Below are positions 8,401 through 17,357 of a stretch of DNA of 64,000 bases, in pieces; position 1 is the first letter of the stretch; each line of letters starts with the position of its first letter. Location: assembly GCF_000252955.1 (NCBI RefSeq), contig NC_014228.1, forward strand, positions 2,060,005 through 2,124,004, written 5' to 3'. Both the position numbers and the translations under genes were made by a program. The DNA is from Xenorhabdus nematophila ATCC 19061. GTDB lineage: Bacteria; Pseudomonadota; Gammaproteobacteria; Enterobacterales; Enterobacteriaceae. The notes beneath the pieces are model-generated. The model ran no database searches. It worked only from the letters and a program-made list of their open reading frames with translations, and was not told where the DNA came from.

Positions 8401-10423
8401 CAGTAACGGCATAACAGCGCCTGATCCGCTTTCACAGCAAAAATTACTGGAACGTTGTTGGGCGAGTGCAGGTATAAAGGCGAGTGATATCGCTTATTTT
8501 GAAACACATGGTACGGGTACTCGTCTAGGTGACCCGATCGAACTGGCCGGGATCAGCGCCTGTTTTCGTGACCAAAAACTGGTGTCTCCCTGTTATCTTG
8601 GTGCAATCAAAGCCAATATCGGTCACCTTGAAGCAGCATCGGGCATCACCGGATTGATCAAATTATTATTGATTGATAAGTACAAAATAGCGCCACCCGT
8701 AGCGACATTTAACCGGTTGAATCCCCGGATCTCATTGACTGAAGGGCAACTGGAGATCCCTGCGACGATACAGCCATTAGCTGCTGAGAAAACCTGTTTG
8801 GCTGTCAGTGCCTTTGGTATGGGGGGAACCGGGGTACATGTGGTGATCAAAGGTGAAAACAGAAATACGTTGCCTGATATCCCTTCTGACACAAAACCAG
8901 CCAATACAGAACAAACAAACGAAACTTTGCCTTGTGTGTTGAGTGGTTGTGATCAGGCTCATTTGAAGGCGGTTGCCACTCGTCTATTAGCTCATGTGCA
9001 GTACCAAGTGAAGCAACAACAATTTGTACTGGCACATTTTTGTCAGGCGTTGGTGCAGCGTACAGTATTACCCGTTGTTTGCACGTTGGGGGTTAACAGT
9101 GCTGAGCAATTGATTGAACAGCTCTCGGCAATAGCCACAGGGGAAACGGTTGGGTATCGCGCCAGTCAAGCCAATGAAAATCCGGCGACAACACTGGCAT
9201 TGGTTTTTGCCGGACAGGGAACTCAAACAGTCGCTATGGCAGAGCAGTTGTATCGCCATCATATGCCATTTGCCCGATGGCTCGATCATATTGACGAACT
9301 GTGCTCTGAAATTGCGCATGAAACCGGGCAAACTAAAGTAGAGGTAAAAAGACTTCTGACTGAACCGGCAAATGAACAAATGATCCACCGTACTGAATTT
9401 GCACAGGTGATTTTGTTTGCTTTTGAGTATGCCCTGTATCAATGCTTGCTGCCTGCTATCGGGCGGGTTGATATTCTGCTCGGCCATAGTCTGGGAGAAT
9501 ATGTTGCGGCTTGTGTTGCCAATGTATTTTCACTGAAAGAAGGGCTGGGGATTATCATTAAACGCGCTCAATTGATGGAAGCGAGTGATCCTCAGGGTGC
9601 CATGATGATGGTAAACAGCTCGGCGGAGCAACTTAGTGCGTTTATTGAAAAAACGACCCGGTTCAGTGATCTGACAATTGCAGCCGAAAACAGTGAAACC
9701 AATACAATTATCAGTGGCCCGCGTTGTGTGCTTGAACTTTTTCAGCTACAACTGGAGCAATCGGGTTTCCATGCTCGTTTTATCAATACCAACCGGGCAT
9801 TCCACTCTCCAATGATGAGTCATGCAGCTCAAGAGTTTGGGGTGTTCCTTGCTGGAATTCCGCTTAAAGTGGCAGAGATCCCCATCTTATCCAATCTGAC
9901 GGGACAACCGGAAACAGACTGTTTTGCCACCGTTGAGTATTGGCAACAGCATATGTTAGAGCGGGTGATGTTCCGCAGTAATCTGGAAAAATTAACCGTT
10001 ATGACAGGGCTGAAAATCATTGAGATTGGGCCTAAAAGTCTGCTTGGCACATTGCTTGACGAAATTCCGCAACATCACGTTGCTTCAGCATATTGTTCCT
10101 CGGCGAAAAGCCAGCAACTCAATTATGACGATTTAGTGGCATTGCTAGCCAGCGGGCATGTAGTGGGTTTACCAAAAGACTGGCTTGCGATGTATGCACC
10201 GTTTACGTTCAGGCCAGCGCTATTGCCAGCCAGAACACTACTGACAGAAGAATATTGGTTTACGGAAACGACAGCTCTGTCATCAGGCAGATTAAAACAG
10301 CAGCCACAATCTGGTGAACATATAAACCTGACTGATCATGAGCCTTTCGCCATTATGCAGCAACAAATTGACTGTATGAATGCGATTTTCCAAGCCCAAT
10401 CAGAAATTATGAAGGGAATGTAA
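5489..10423 (+). CDS. Hybrid acyl-AMP ligase-ACP-KS-AT polyketide synthase
   Basis: A 1644-aa loading plus extension protein. Domains in order: acyl-AMP/CoA ligase-type AL domain at about 15-560 (FTSGSSGKPKG near 207; EGWGLTETSP; GRLDSVKKLSNG near 437), an ACP with the phosphopantetheine serine in DLGYNSL (Ser640), a ketosynthase at about 702-1130 with the triad Cys872 (DTLCSSS), His1007 (THGTGT) and His1046 (NIGHLE), and an acyltransferase at about 1235-1530 with GHSLGEY (Ser1334) and RAFH at 1436-1439, which favours malonyl-CoA. No ketoreductase, dehydratase or enoylreductase is visible, so the chain should leave as a beta-ketothioester on the ACP opening the next protein. AL-ACP-KS-AT matches the start of the iturin/mycosubtilin synthases. 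Only 43 nt separate it from the oxygenase gene. Confidence 0.93.
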   Translation: MCKQNKSAENDDFVEQWQSCLQELDTDNILILAILKKALNDLDAMRFHDMQAERQLSWRQLLCSIVCVYRYLCELKVVRGQRVVTISQNRWELLAIEFACQIKGAIYTPLYANYSAEMIDYCLTRAEPVLVITETAVQAQSLSQDPSRHVIALGTSCVFTDYSITDNDSSLLAPEKKISHEGMGTELFSSIMADLRATSAEQAFCLMFTSGSSGKPKGVLLSQANILSQQRALETLWHFDGPQSFLSYLPWHHSFGGLFEKYTALFSQAVLHIDNSRGMDVERLCSNLSQLKPTRFFSVPKILTVVANKMKQSEDFYLAVAPSLQMIFSAASKLPAEIEDYFRRCDIQVVEGWGLTETSPCLTLKGGSSQVTNSVGQPLPNVTLCIDEDTGEILAQGPNIMLGYYADDAATRRCFKQQWFRTGDLGEMIKGELVLLGRLDSVKKLSNGEKVSSDAIEQSLFEKSDILSHVIIEIEQRPYATALLFINPELRRQRFNEACAFQYSSRLQEHILQVLQQHNLQVSDASHKLIAIALTETSLSMDKGEVTPSFKVSQRTVRENYHAVLNAIYDTKTPFNVNPACCSFLKISANHLVSPIFSQNISPRERLSWETFIDIISQIRGQKWSDDDAQRSLFDLGYNSLTIVQLAENLSQFFGQPVTEIELFASSSIRQLWQSLVQRTTGNISGLADLTRPLPLKPHQADIAIIGYAGRFPSAENCEQLWENLLAGKNSFGHCPEDRPFMSSLLAEFAAEGISLNGAFCDNISQFNHAFFQINPKDARLMDPQHRLLLMATWEAIEHANLSLDDFKASRTGVFIGISQNGYRQLLHDYQAETDEKGYPSSAINNQNSVCANRLSYFLDLKGPSLIVDTLCSSSLVALHQARLSIERGECDTAIVGGVHLQLDMAHFKEMNQLGVLSSDGVCRPFDAEANGTVLGEGVGVVILKRHDLAIRDRNDVKATLVASEVYHGGRSNGITAPDPLSQQKLLERCWASAGIKASDIAYFETHGTGTRLGDPIELAGISACFRDQKLVSPCYLGAIKANIGHLEAASGITGLIKLLLIDKYKIAPPVATFNRLNPRISLTEGQLEIPATIQPLAAEKTCLAVSAFGMGGTGVHVVIKGENRNTLPDIPSDTKPANTEQTNETLPCVLSGCDQAHLKAVATRLLAHVQYQVKQQQFVLAHFCQALVQRTVLPVVCTLGVNSAEQLIEQLSAIATGETVGYRASQANENPATTLALVFAGQGTQTVAMAEQLYRHHMPFARWLDHIDELCSEIAHETGQTKVEVKRLLTEPANEQMIHRTEFAQVILFAFEYALYQCLLPAIGRVDILLGHSLGEYVAACVANVFSLKEGLGIIIKRAQLMEASDPQGAMMMVNSSAEQLSAFIEKTTRFSDLTIAAENSETNTIISGPRCVLELFQLQLEQSGFHARFINTNRAFHSPMMSHAAQEFGVFLAGIPLKVAEIPILSNLTGQPETDCFATVEYWQQHMLERVMFRSNLEKLTVMTGLKIIEIGPKSLLGTLLDEIPQHHVASAYCSSAKSQQLNYDDLVALLASGHVVGLPKDWLAMYAPFTFRPALLPARTLLTEEYWFTETTALSSGRLKQQPQSGEHINLTDHEPFAIMQQQIDCMNAIFQAQSEIMKGM

Positions 10424-10427
10424 CGTG

Positions 10428-13400
10428 ATGACTCAATTGCCGAATGAAATTAAACACGCTTTGCAAAGCTGGTTACAGTCAGAATTAGCGAGTGAACATG
10501 TACCTACAGATACTGACTTTCTGGCGCTGGGTATTGAATCTCTTACGTTGATTCGACTGAAAAATAATATTAAATCCCAATATGGGGTTGATATAGGTAT
10601 CGGGAAGTTTTTTAAAGGATTATCCAATATTAATAAAGTTGCTGACTTTATCAGCACACAAGCTCAACCCGTTGTTGCCAATCAAGCCAATGAAAAATTA
10701 CCTGCTGCAACTTCTGCTCCTGTGCCTGAGCCACAAAGACAACCAAAAATACAGGCACAGCCAGTGGTGATGGCTGAACCCGTACCCGTACTCGAATCGG
10801 CGCCTTTATCGTTTTCTGCTGCTCCTGCAACGATGCTGCTGAATGAGCAAAATGCCATCCGCCGTGAAGCTAATTCCATGATTGAAAATAAATTAGGTAT
10901 TGAATACTCATCGGGTATAGGGAGCCGTTCCGGGATTGAAATCAAGCAAAGCATTATGGCTTCCCAGTTAAATGCCATGCAGCAATTGTTCCAACAGCAG
11001 TTGGCGGTATTGCAGCATTTCGGGCGGGAAAGTCCTGTTATTGCGGCAGGTAATCTTTTACCCGAAAGCAGCGTTCAACCAAGTCACCAACCACAGGCAA
11101 CAGCCCCGATTAATGAACCGACAATTCTGCCTGAACAGCTTCAACCTACAGTAAGCGAACCATTAATTGTATCCGGAGAAAAAATATCATCCGGTGAAAA
11201 AGCTAAATTCACCTATAAACCGACTGAAAATGCTATATCCATACCTAATGATGCTGAAACAGCAGCGTTCATACAGCATTACAATGCGAAAACCAGTGCT
11301 TCGAAAGAGACGGTGCAAAAATATCGGCAGGTACTTTGTGATAATCGCAATTCAATCCAATTTAACAGTAAACTCAAAGAGTTGTGTTATCCGATTGTTG
11401 GGAGAACGGCAAAAGGAGCACACTTTACTGATTTAAATGGCAATATCTTTACTGATATTGCAATGGGGTTTGGCGTCAATTTTTTTGGACATAATCCTGA
11501 TTTCATTCAAGATGCTTTGCAAAAACGGATCCAACGTGGTTTTCATCTTGGGCCGATTGATGAGTCGGCAATGATTGTTGCGGATTTAATATCCGAAATC
11601 ACGGGTGTTGAACGAGTGTCTTTCACCAACTCCGGTACAGAGGCAATCATGCTGGCCTGCCGTGTAGCCAGGGCGGCTACCGGGAAAAATAAGATCGTTA
11701 TTTTCAATAATGCCTATCATGGCCATTATACGGAAATCCTCTTTATGGGAGGCATGAAACCGGGGGAGATATATCCGCAATCCAGCGGTATCCCTGACGA
11801 GTTGGGGCGCGATATTGTGATTCTGAATTATGGCGAGCAACAAAGTCTGGACTACATTATTGCCCACAGGAATGAGATTGCTATGGTCATGGTTGAACCG
11901 GTGCAATCGCGCAATATCAATTTACGACCGAAGTCTTTTATTCAGTCGTTGCGAGAAATTACAGCCCAATATTCTGTTGTACTGCTATTTGATGAAATCA
12001 TTACGGGATTTCGTTATCACGCCGAAGGCGCGCAGCATTACTATCAGGTCAAAGCCGATTTGGTGACATATGGCAAAGTTATCGGTGGGGGAATGCCCAT
12101 TGGCGTCCTGGCGGGGAATGCGTCAATAATGGATTACCTTGACGGGGGATTCTGGCAGTTTGGTGATACATCTTACCCACCGACTGAAACGACTTTTTTT
12201 GCGGGAACGTTCTGTAAACATCCTATGGCAATGGCTGCGGCAGAAGCGGTACTGTTACGGATGAACGCGGTCGGGCCAACGTTGCAAGCGGACCTGAATG
12301 ACAAAACTTCAGGTTTTGTTGAGCGGCTCAATGGCTTATTCACGGCGGCAAATTGCGGTATAGAAGTAGCGAATTTTGGCTCATTATTCAAGTTCAGCCA
12401 GAAGAAAACACACGAACTGTTTTTCCATCATTTGCTGATGAACGGGGTTTATACTTGGGAAGGCCGCACCTGTTTCCTCTCTACCGCCCATGATGACAAT
12501 GTATTGAATGAGTGTTTTGATGCTTTTGAAAAATCGGTTGAAACTGTCTCCGGCAAACCCCGTTTGCTGAAGACATCTGCAAAATCGGATGCAACTTTGG
12601 ATGCAATGACAGAAGAAACATCACACATTGTTGCCTTGCCCGAATTCAAATTGCAAAAAAATCTGGCAATGTCCAGTTGGTACGATCCTGCTGCATCACG
12701 GTCTTACAATGAATTTATCCAGTTTGTGATCACCGATGGATTGGAACCCCATCGTTTAAACAGCACGATTGAGTATTTATTCAATCGCCATCAACAACTG
12801 AGTCAGGTTTTTTGTCCCGAAACATTCAGAACCGTAACCGGTCAGTTTGACTATCGTGCAGCAATACACACTGAGGAAGTGTGCATTGATTCAGCAGAAC
12901 AATTCTTACAGTGGCGACAAGCATGTCTGGATAAAGAGTTTGCGCTTGATCGTGAACCGCTGTTCAGAGTGCATGTCGCTCAGATCGATTTATCCCGGCA
13001 AGTTTGGCATGAAACTTGTCTGGCTCAGTACGCATCCCACCATCGTCGTATAGATATGATATTTTTGATTGCCCATCATACTATTGTGGATGGTATCTCT
13101 TTAGATGTACTCATTGACGAATTGGTGGCGGTTTATCACGGAAATCGTGAACTTTCTCCCACAGTACAATATCAGGAGTATCTGAACCGTCTGGCGGCAT
13201 TCAAAAAGACACCAGAATTTATTCATCAGAAGTCATTCTGGAATAAATATCTGTCTGGGTGGCAGGCGGATCTGGCGAATTTACCCGCTCCGGCTCCAGC
13301 GGTATTGTCAGGGGGAGAGGAGGTGCCCGCCACAGGAGGTTTCTACCTTGAACAATTGCCGTCTGAATTAACGTCTGGAATTCTGGCTTATGCCGTTGAA

Positions 13401-16109
13401 CAGCATATGACGCCTTATATGCTGATGTATGCCGTTTATTCCATTTTTTTGGGGACAGAACTCAAGCAATCTCAGTTTGTTATGTCCACCTCAGTATCTG
13501 GGCGCAATTTTGATAATTTCGACAATCTAGTAGGCCTGACGACAGCAATGCTGCCCGTTCGGGTTAATACCAGCAAGGATGAGCAACGTTTCAGTGACTA
13601 TCTTGAGCTGACCAGTGAGCAATTGCTGGATATTTTTTCCAATCAGGATATTACCGTTGACGATTTGACGATACAAAATTGCAGTCTGGGGCCTCGTTCA
13701 GACGAAGTCATGCGTTATCTCAACTACGATTTCAATTTCAGTCCCCGTAAACTCAAACTCAATGACAGTAGTAGCTGGTTTTTATCGCTGGATAATCCCA
13801 AACGTTACATTGTGGGTCAGTTATCTTTGGATGTGTTTCAAAGCGAACAAGATCTGTTTCTTCATTGGGAATATGCCTCGCAAGCTTACAGTAAGGAACA
13901 AGTCAAAACGCTGTCAGGCAAAATGATTCAGTTATTGCGTTATCTGATTAACTCTCCTGAACGTGACACACTGAGTCTGGCGGATATTTTTGCTTATCTG
14001 AGCTCATTGAACACCCCTTCCATCGCTATAGGGCCAGTGCGGAAAGATTTGCTCTACAAAGCACCGATCCATGCCTTGTTCGAGAAACAAGTGGTTGATG
14101 CACCACAAGCATGTGCATTAATTGATGTCAGTTTGGCAAAAGGGGAACGTCAACTCTCATTTGCTGAATTAAACAGGCAGGCAAATGCGTTAGCGCATTA
14201 TCTACTGCATGAAGGGCTACAGCCGGAAGAACGGGTTTTTGTCAGTGTACGCCGTGGGATACCTTTGGCCGTTTCGATACTGGCGATACTGAAAGCGGGC
14301 GGTGTTTATGTGCCGATTGACAAAAAATTGCCTGACACCCAAATTGAATTCCTGCTTTCAGCACTGACACCACGGTTTGCGTTTATCGACGGGGATTATG
14401 GTGCTTTGAATGATGGCAACGAGGTGAGAAACGATACACTTGTCGCATTATTGAAAACGCTTTCTCATGTCCGGTCTTTCAACTTTTACGATGAAAAAAC
14501 GTTATTGCGTCAATGTGGGGTTACCGGAGAAGATAGCAAATTGCTGGAAAACCCCGGCAAAGCGATATCAGCAGAGCAGACAGCCTATATTACCAGTACC
14601 TCAGGGAGTACCCAAAAAGCCAATTGCGTGATGAATTCCCATGGTGCGATTGCTCACCATTGTCTGATGATGAAAGCGTATTTGGATATTCATCCAGAAG
14701 ACAGAATGCTTCAGTTTACCGATTTATGCTGGGACATTGTGCTTGAAGAACTGTTCCCTGTTTGGGTTGCAGGAGGGAGTGTTGTCTTTTTCGGTGATAC
14801 CCCGCCGGATACTTTTTCTGATTTCAACCAATTACTGATTAAACAACACATTTCTCTGGCTGATTTACCCTCTACTTATTGGCAAGGATGGGTGGATAGC
14901 TGGTCAGATCCTGTGATGGATTATCCGTCTCATTTACGACACATTTTAGTAGGCACTGAAAAAGTTGATCCGCAAACACTGAAAAAGTGGCAACAACGTG
15001 TACCGAAAGGCAGCATCTTCTCCAATGCTTATGCCCAGACGGAAACGACCATTACTGCCACAGATTCAGTAGTGACGACAGAAACGCCCATTGGTGAAAC
15101 CGTACCGCTTGGCAGGCCTCTGGCCAATACAGGGTTTTATGTGCTGGATGAGTGCGGGCACCCCGTGCCACGTGGTGAGCCGGGTGAGCTGTATATTGGC
15201 GGGCCGTTGGTATCCAAGGGATATTACGGTAATGACCCCCTGACTGCCGCTAAATATGTAGCCGATCCTTATATTCCGGCAGAAGCCTGTAATCATGCCA
15301 TACCACTCATGTACAAAACCGGTGATCTGGTCAGTATGGGTGAACAGGGATGCCTGTCATTTCTGGGGCGCACAGATTTTCAGATCAAAGTGCGTGGATA
15401 TCGCATTGAACCCACTCAGTTAGAGAGTGCCATTACCCAGTGGGAAGGAATCGAACAGGTTGTACTGACGACAAATAGCGTGATTGATGCAAGCATACCT
15501 GTTGCGGAAACAAAACTGCTTTGTTATGTCAAAACGCAGGCAGATAAAGCGGGGCAAAAAGCGCTGAGTGAACGGATACGCCGGTTTATCAGTGAACATT
15601 TTGCTCATTATATGCAGCCCCATGCCATTGTATATCTGTCTGAATTCCCGAAAACAGTCAATGGCAAAGTGTCGATAAAGCAATTCCCGTTGCCGGAGCA
15701 CATTTTACAACACCATTCTTTATCACCCCGTTATGGTAATCATATTGAGCAACACTCATCACAAGTGGGTCTGGACTGTTCTGCGGGACGTTTGTTGGTG
15801 ACTCATTTTGGGCAACGAAAGTTAGATATGAACGACAGTTTCGTGGCGATAGGAGGAGACTCACTCATGGCGATTAAAATTCTGTCTGCCTTGCAGAAGG
15901 AATACGGGATCACGCTTAAATTGCCGGAGTTTATGGCTTGCCCGACATTGACTGATCTTATCGAATGGATTGAGTCTGCGCTGATAGGGAGCAGGAAAAT
16001 TCCGGCATCACAGGTAGCCGTACCAGACAGCAGAACACCATCGGAAGAACGAAAAGACAGACCTGTATTGCAGAGTCGTCTGCGTAAAAAAAAGGGAACG
16101 GTTGAATGA
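10428..16109 (+). CDS. ACP-aminotransferase-C-A-T hybrid synthetase
   Basis: A 1893-aa protein. An ACP opens it (GIESL, Ser38), then a Pro/Gln/Ala-rich linker (about 80-280), then a glutamate-1-semialdehyde-type aminotransferase at about 285-720 with PLP Lys550 (YGKVIGGG) and DEIITGFR. Such domains convert a beta-ketothioester to a beta-amine. A condensation domain follows (HHTIVDG, 883-889). The adenylation domain (about 1200-1740) has an abnormal A3 loop: TSGSTQKANCV at 1391-1401 lacks the usual G-x-P-K-G, although A7/A8 and the A10 Lys1747 remain. A hand-derived specificity code is D-I-E-D-L-G-A-I-T-K, acidic at two pocket positions, suggesting a basic amino acid. The last domain is a carrier (GGDSL, Ser1812). 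ATG 10428 was preferred over GTG 10425. Four bases overlap the transporter gene. Confidence 0.92.
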   Translation: MTQLPNEIKHALQSWLQSELASEHVPTDTDFLALGIESLTLIRLKNNIKSQYGVDIGIGKFFKGLSNINKVADFISTQAQPVVANQANEKLPAATSAPVPEPQRQPKIQAQPVVMAEPVPVLESAPLSFSAAPATMLLNEQNAIRREANSMIENKLGIEYSSGIGSRSGIEIKQSIMASQLNAMQQLFQQQLAVLQHFGRESPVIAAGNLLPESSVQPSHQPQATAPINEPTILPEQLQPTVSEPLIVSGEKISSGEKAKFTYKPTENAISIPNDAETAAFIQHYNAKTSASKETVQKYRQVLCDNRNSIQFNSKLKELCYPIVGRTAKGAHFTDLNGNIFTDIAMGFGVNFFGHNPDFIQDALQKRIQRGFHLGPIDESAMIVADLISEITGVERVSFTNSGTEAIMLACRVARAATGKNKIVIFNNAYHGHYTEILFMGGMKPGEIYPQSSGIPDELGRDIVILNYGEQQSLDYIIAHRNEIAMVMVEPVQSRNINLRPKSFIQSLREITAQYSVVLLFDEIITGFRYHAEGAQHYYQVKADLVTYGKVIGGGMPIGVLAGNASIMDYLDGGFWQFGDTSYPPTETTFFAGTFCKHPMAMAAAEAVLLRMNAVGPTLQADLNDKTSGFVERLNGLFTAANCGIEVANFGSLFKFSQKKTHELFFHHLLMNGVYTWEGRTCFLSTAHDDNVLNECFDAFEKSVETVSGKPRLLKTSAKSDATLDAMTEETSHIVALPEFKLQKNLAMSSWYDPAASRSYNEFIQFVITDGLEPHRLNSTIEYLFNRHQQLSQVFCPETFRTVTGQFDYRAAIHTEEVCIDSAEQFLQWRQACLDKEFALDREPLFRVHVAQIDLSRQVWHETCLAQYASHHRRIDMIFLIAHHTIVDGISLDVLIDELVAVYHGNRELSPTVQYQEYLNRLAAFKKTPEFIHQKSFWNKYLSGWQADLANLPAPAPAVLSGGEEVPATGGFYLEQLPSELTSGILAYAVEQHMTPYMLMYAVYSIFLGTELKQSQFVMSTSVSGRNFDNFDNLVGLTTAMLPVRVNTSKDEQRFSDYLELTSEQLLDIFSNQDITVDDLTIQNCSLGPRSDEVMRYLNYDFNFSPRKLKLNDSSSWFLSLDNPKRYIVGQLSLDVFQSEQDLFLHWEYASQAYSKEQVKTLSGKMIQLLRYLINSPERDTLSLADIFAYLSSLNTPSIAIGPVRKDLLYKAPIHALFEKQVVDAPQACALIDVSLAKGERQLSFAELNRQANALAHYLLHEGLQPEERVFVSVRRGIPLAVSILAILKAGGVYVPIDKKLPDTQIEFLLSALTPRFAFIDGDYGALNDGNEVRNDTLVALLKTLSHVRSFNFYDEKTLLRQCGVTGEDSKLLENPGKAISAEQTAYITSTSGSTQKANCVMNSHGAIAHHCLMMKAYLDIHPEDRMLQFTDLCWDIVLEELFPVWVAGGSVVFFGDTPPDTFSDFNQLLIKQHISLADLPSTYWQGWVDSWSDPVMDYPSHLRHILVGTEKVDPQTLKKWQQRVPKGSIFSNAYAQTETTITATDSVVTTETPIGETVPLGRPLANTGFYVLDECGHPVPRGEPGELYIGGPLVSKGYYGNDPLTAAKYVADPYIPAEACNHAIPLMYKTGDLVSMGEQGCLSFLGRTDFQIKVRGYRIEPTQLESAITQWEGIEQVVLTTNSVIDASIPVAETKLLCYVKTQADKAGQKALSERIRRFISEHFAHYMQPHAIVYLSEFPKTVNGKVSIKQFPLPEHILQHHSLSPRYGNHIEQHSSQVGLDCSAGRLLVTHFGQRKLDMNDSFVAIGGDSLMAIKILSALQKEYGITLKLPEFMACPTLTDLIEWIESALIGSRKIPASQVAVPDSRTPSEERKDRPVLQSRLRKKKGTVE

Positions 16110-17356
16110 AAGGCGTACATGGGTTCTATCCGCTGTGGATTGGCATAGCTGTGTCGATTTTTGGCAGTGAACTGACGGAGTTTGCATTCGGATTGTGGTT
16201 GCTTGAAAAACAAATGTCAGTCATGGCTTACACCAATATGTATTTAGTCTTGGTTCTTCCGGCCTTTTTATTGATGCCATTGGTAGGTTATGTGATTGAT
16301 CATTACGATAAACGTAAAGTGCTGTTACTGACCGAAGGGATAGCGGGCCTTGCACTGGTGATTGTGCTTTTGTTCAATCATTTTGGCTCTCTCAACACCA
16401 TTGTGGTTTACCTTTATATTGCCTTAACCAGCGTACTGACAGCATTGCAGATTGATTGTTACAGCACGCTGGTTTATCGGCTGGTACCACCATCCTCACT
16501 AAACCGGGCGAATGCCTTGGGCAGCCTCAGTGATTCATTGCCACAAATGTTGGCTCCGGTTGTGGGTGCGTTTCTGTTTTCCCATTATGGGTTAGGCATT
16601 GTGCTGACCGTTGATCTTATCACCTTTATGGTCAGTGCATTTGCTGCGGGATTATTGTTTAGGCTAAGTGCCGTGCAATTTCTACCGCACGATGACGGCA
16701 CATTATCTGAATTGAACTGGAGAGCTATTTTTCCCGATATGGCATGTGTCCGACTGGTTAAGGCATCACCAGAAATGACCTATATGATCGGATATACCTT
16801 CTTTAAAGCGATTTTGGTCGGAGGAACATTAATCACCATTGTTCCTTATTTCACAACTTATTTTTCTGTCGCAGAGGCTGGCTACATGATGTCCATCGGT
16901 GGAGTGTCTATGGTGATAGTCAGCCTGCTGTCCGCATGGAAACCCACAATATTGAAACATATGCCGCTATTGTGGCTGGAACTCCTGTTTGCGTTCGGTT
17001 TTGTCGTATTGACTCAGTTAAAAAATGTTTATGTTGCAGGTGCCTGTATTGCAATCAGCTTTATCACAATGCGGGTAAGCATTATCAAAATGCAAACATT
17101 ATGGCAAACCGTTGTACCGAAGATGTATCACGGACGTGTTTTTGCCCTGCGTAATTTGGTTAAGACATTCAGTAGCTTCATCATTTATCTCATCACGGGG
17201 ATTGTTTTAGAAATCTTGTTGGCTAAAGGGGGAGGATGGGCACTTTGGGGACAGAATAATCCGATGGATCTTTATTTTATTGGGATCACGCTGCTGATAT
17301 TGCCTCCTTTGTTTATTACAACACAAAAATTGTTATCTGCTATGGGGAGAAAATAA
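16106..17356 (+). CDS. MFS transporter, probable product exporter
   Basis: A 416-aa integral membrane protein with about a dozen hydrophobic segments and the major facilitator loop 2-3 signature (PLVGYVIDHYDKRKVLL). It resembles the EntS/MFS_3 group that exports siderophores and other nonribosomal peptides through the inner membrane. The start ATG overlaps the preceding stop (ATGA), so translation is coupled to the synthetase. The position inside the operon supports export of, and self-protection from, the cluster product. The substrate is inferred from context only. Confidence 0.88.
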   Translation: MKGVHGFYPLWIGIAVSIFGSELTEFAFGLWLLEKQMSVMAYTNMYLVLVLPAFLLMPLVGYVIDHYDKRKVLLLTEGIAGLALVIVLLFNHFGSLNTIVVYLYIALTSVLTALQIDCYSTLVYRLVPPSSLNRANALGSLSDSLPQMLAPVVGAFLFSHYGLGIVLTVDLITFMVSAFAAGLLFRLSAVQFLPHDDGTLSELNWRAIFPDMACVRLVKASPEMTYMIGYTFFKAILVGGTLITIVPYFTTYFSVAEAGYMMSIGGVSMVIVSLLSAWKPTILKHMPLLWLELLFAFGFVVLTQLKNVYVAGACIAISFITMRVSIIKMQTLWQTVVPKMYHGRVFALRNLVKTFSSFIIYLITGIVLEILLAKGGGWALWGQNNPMDLYFIGITLLILPPLFITTQKLLSAMGRK

Positions 17357-17357
17357 G

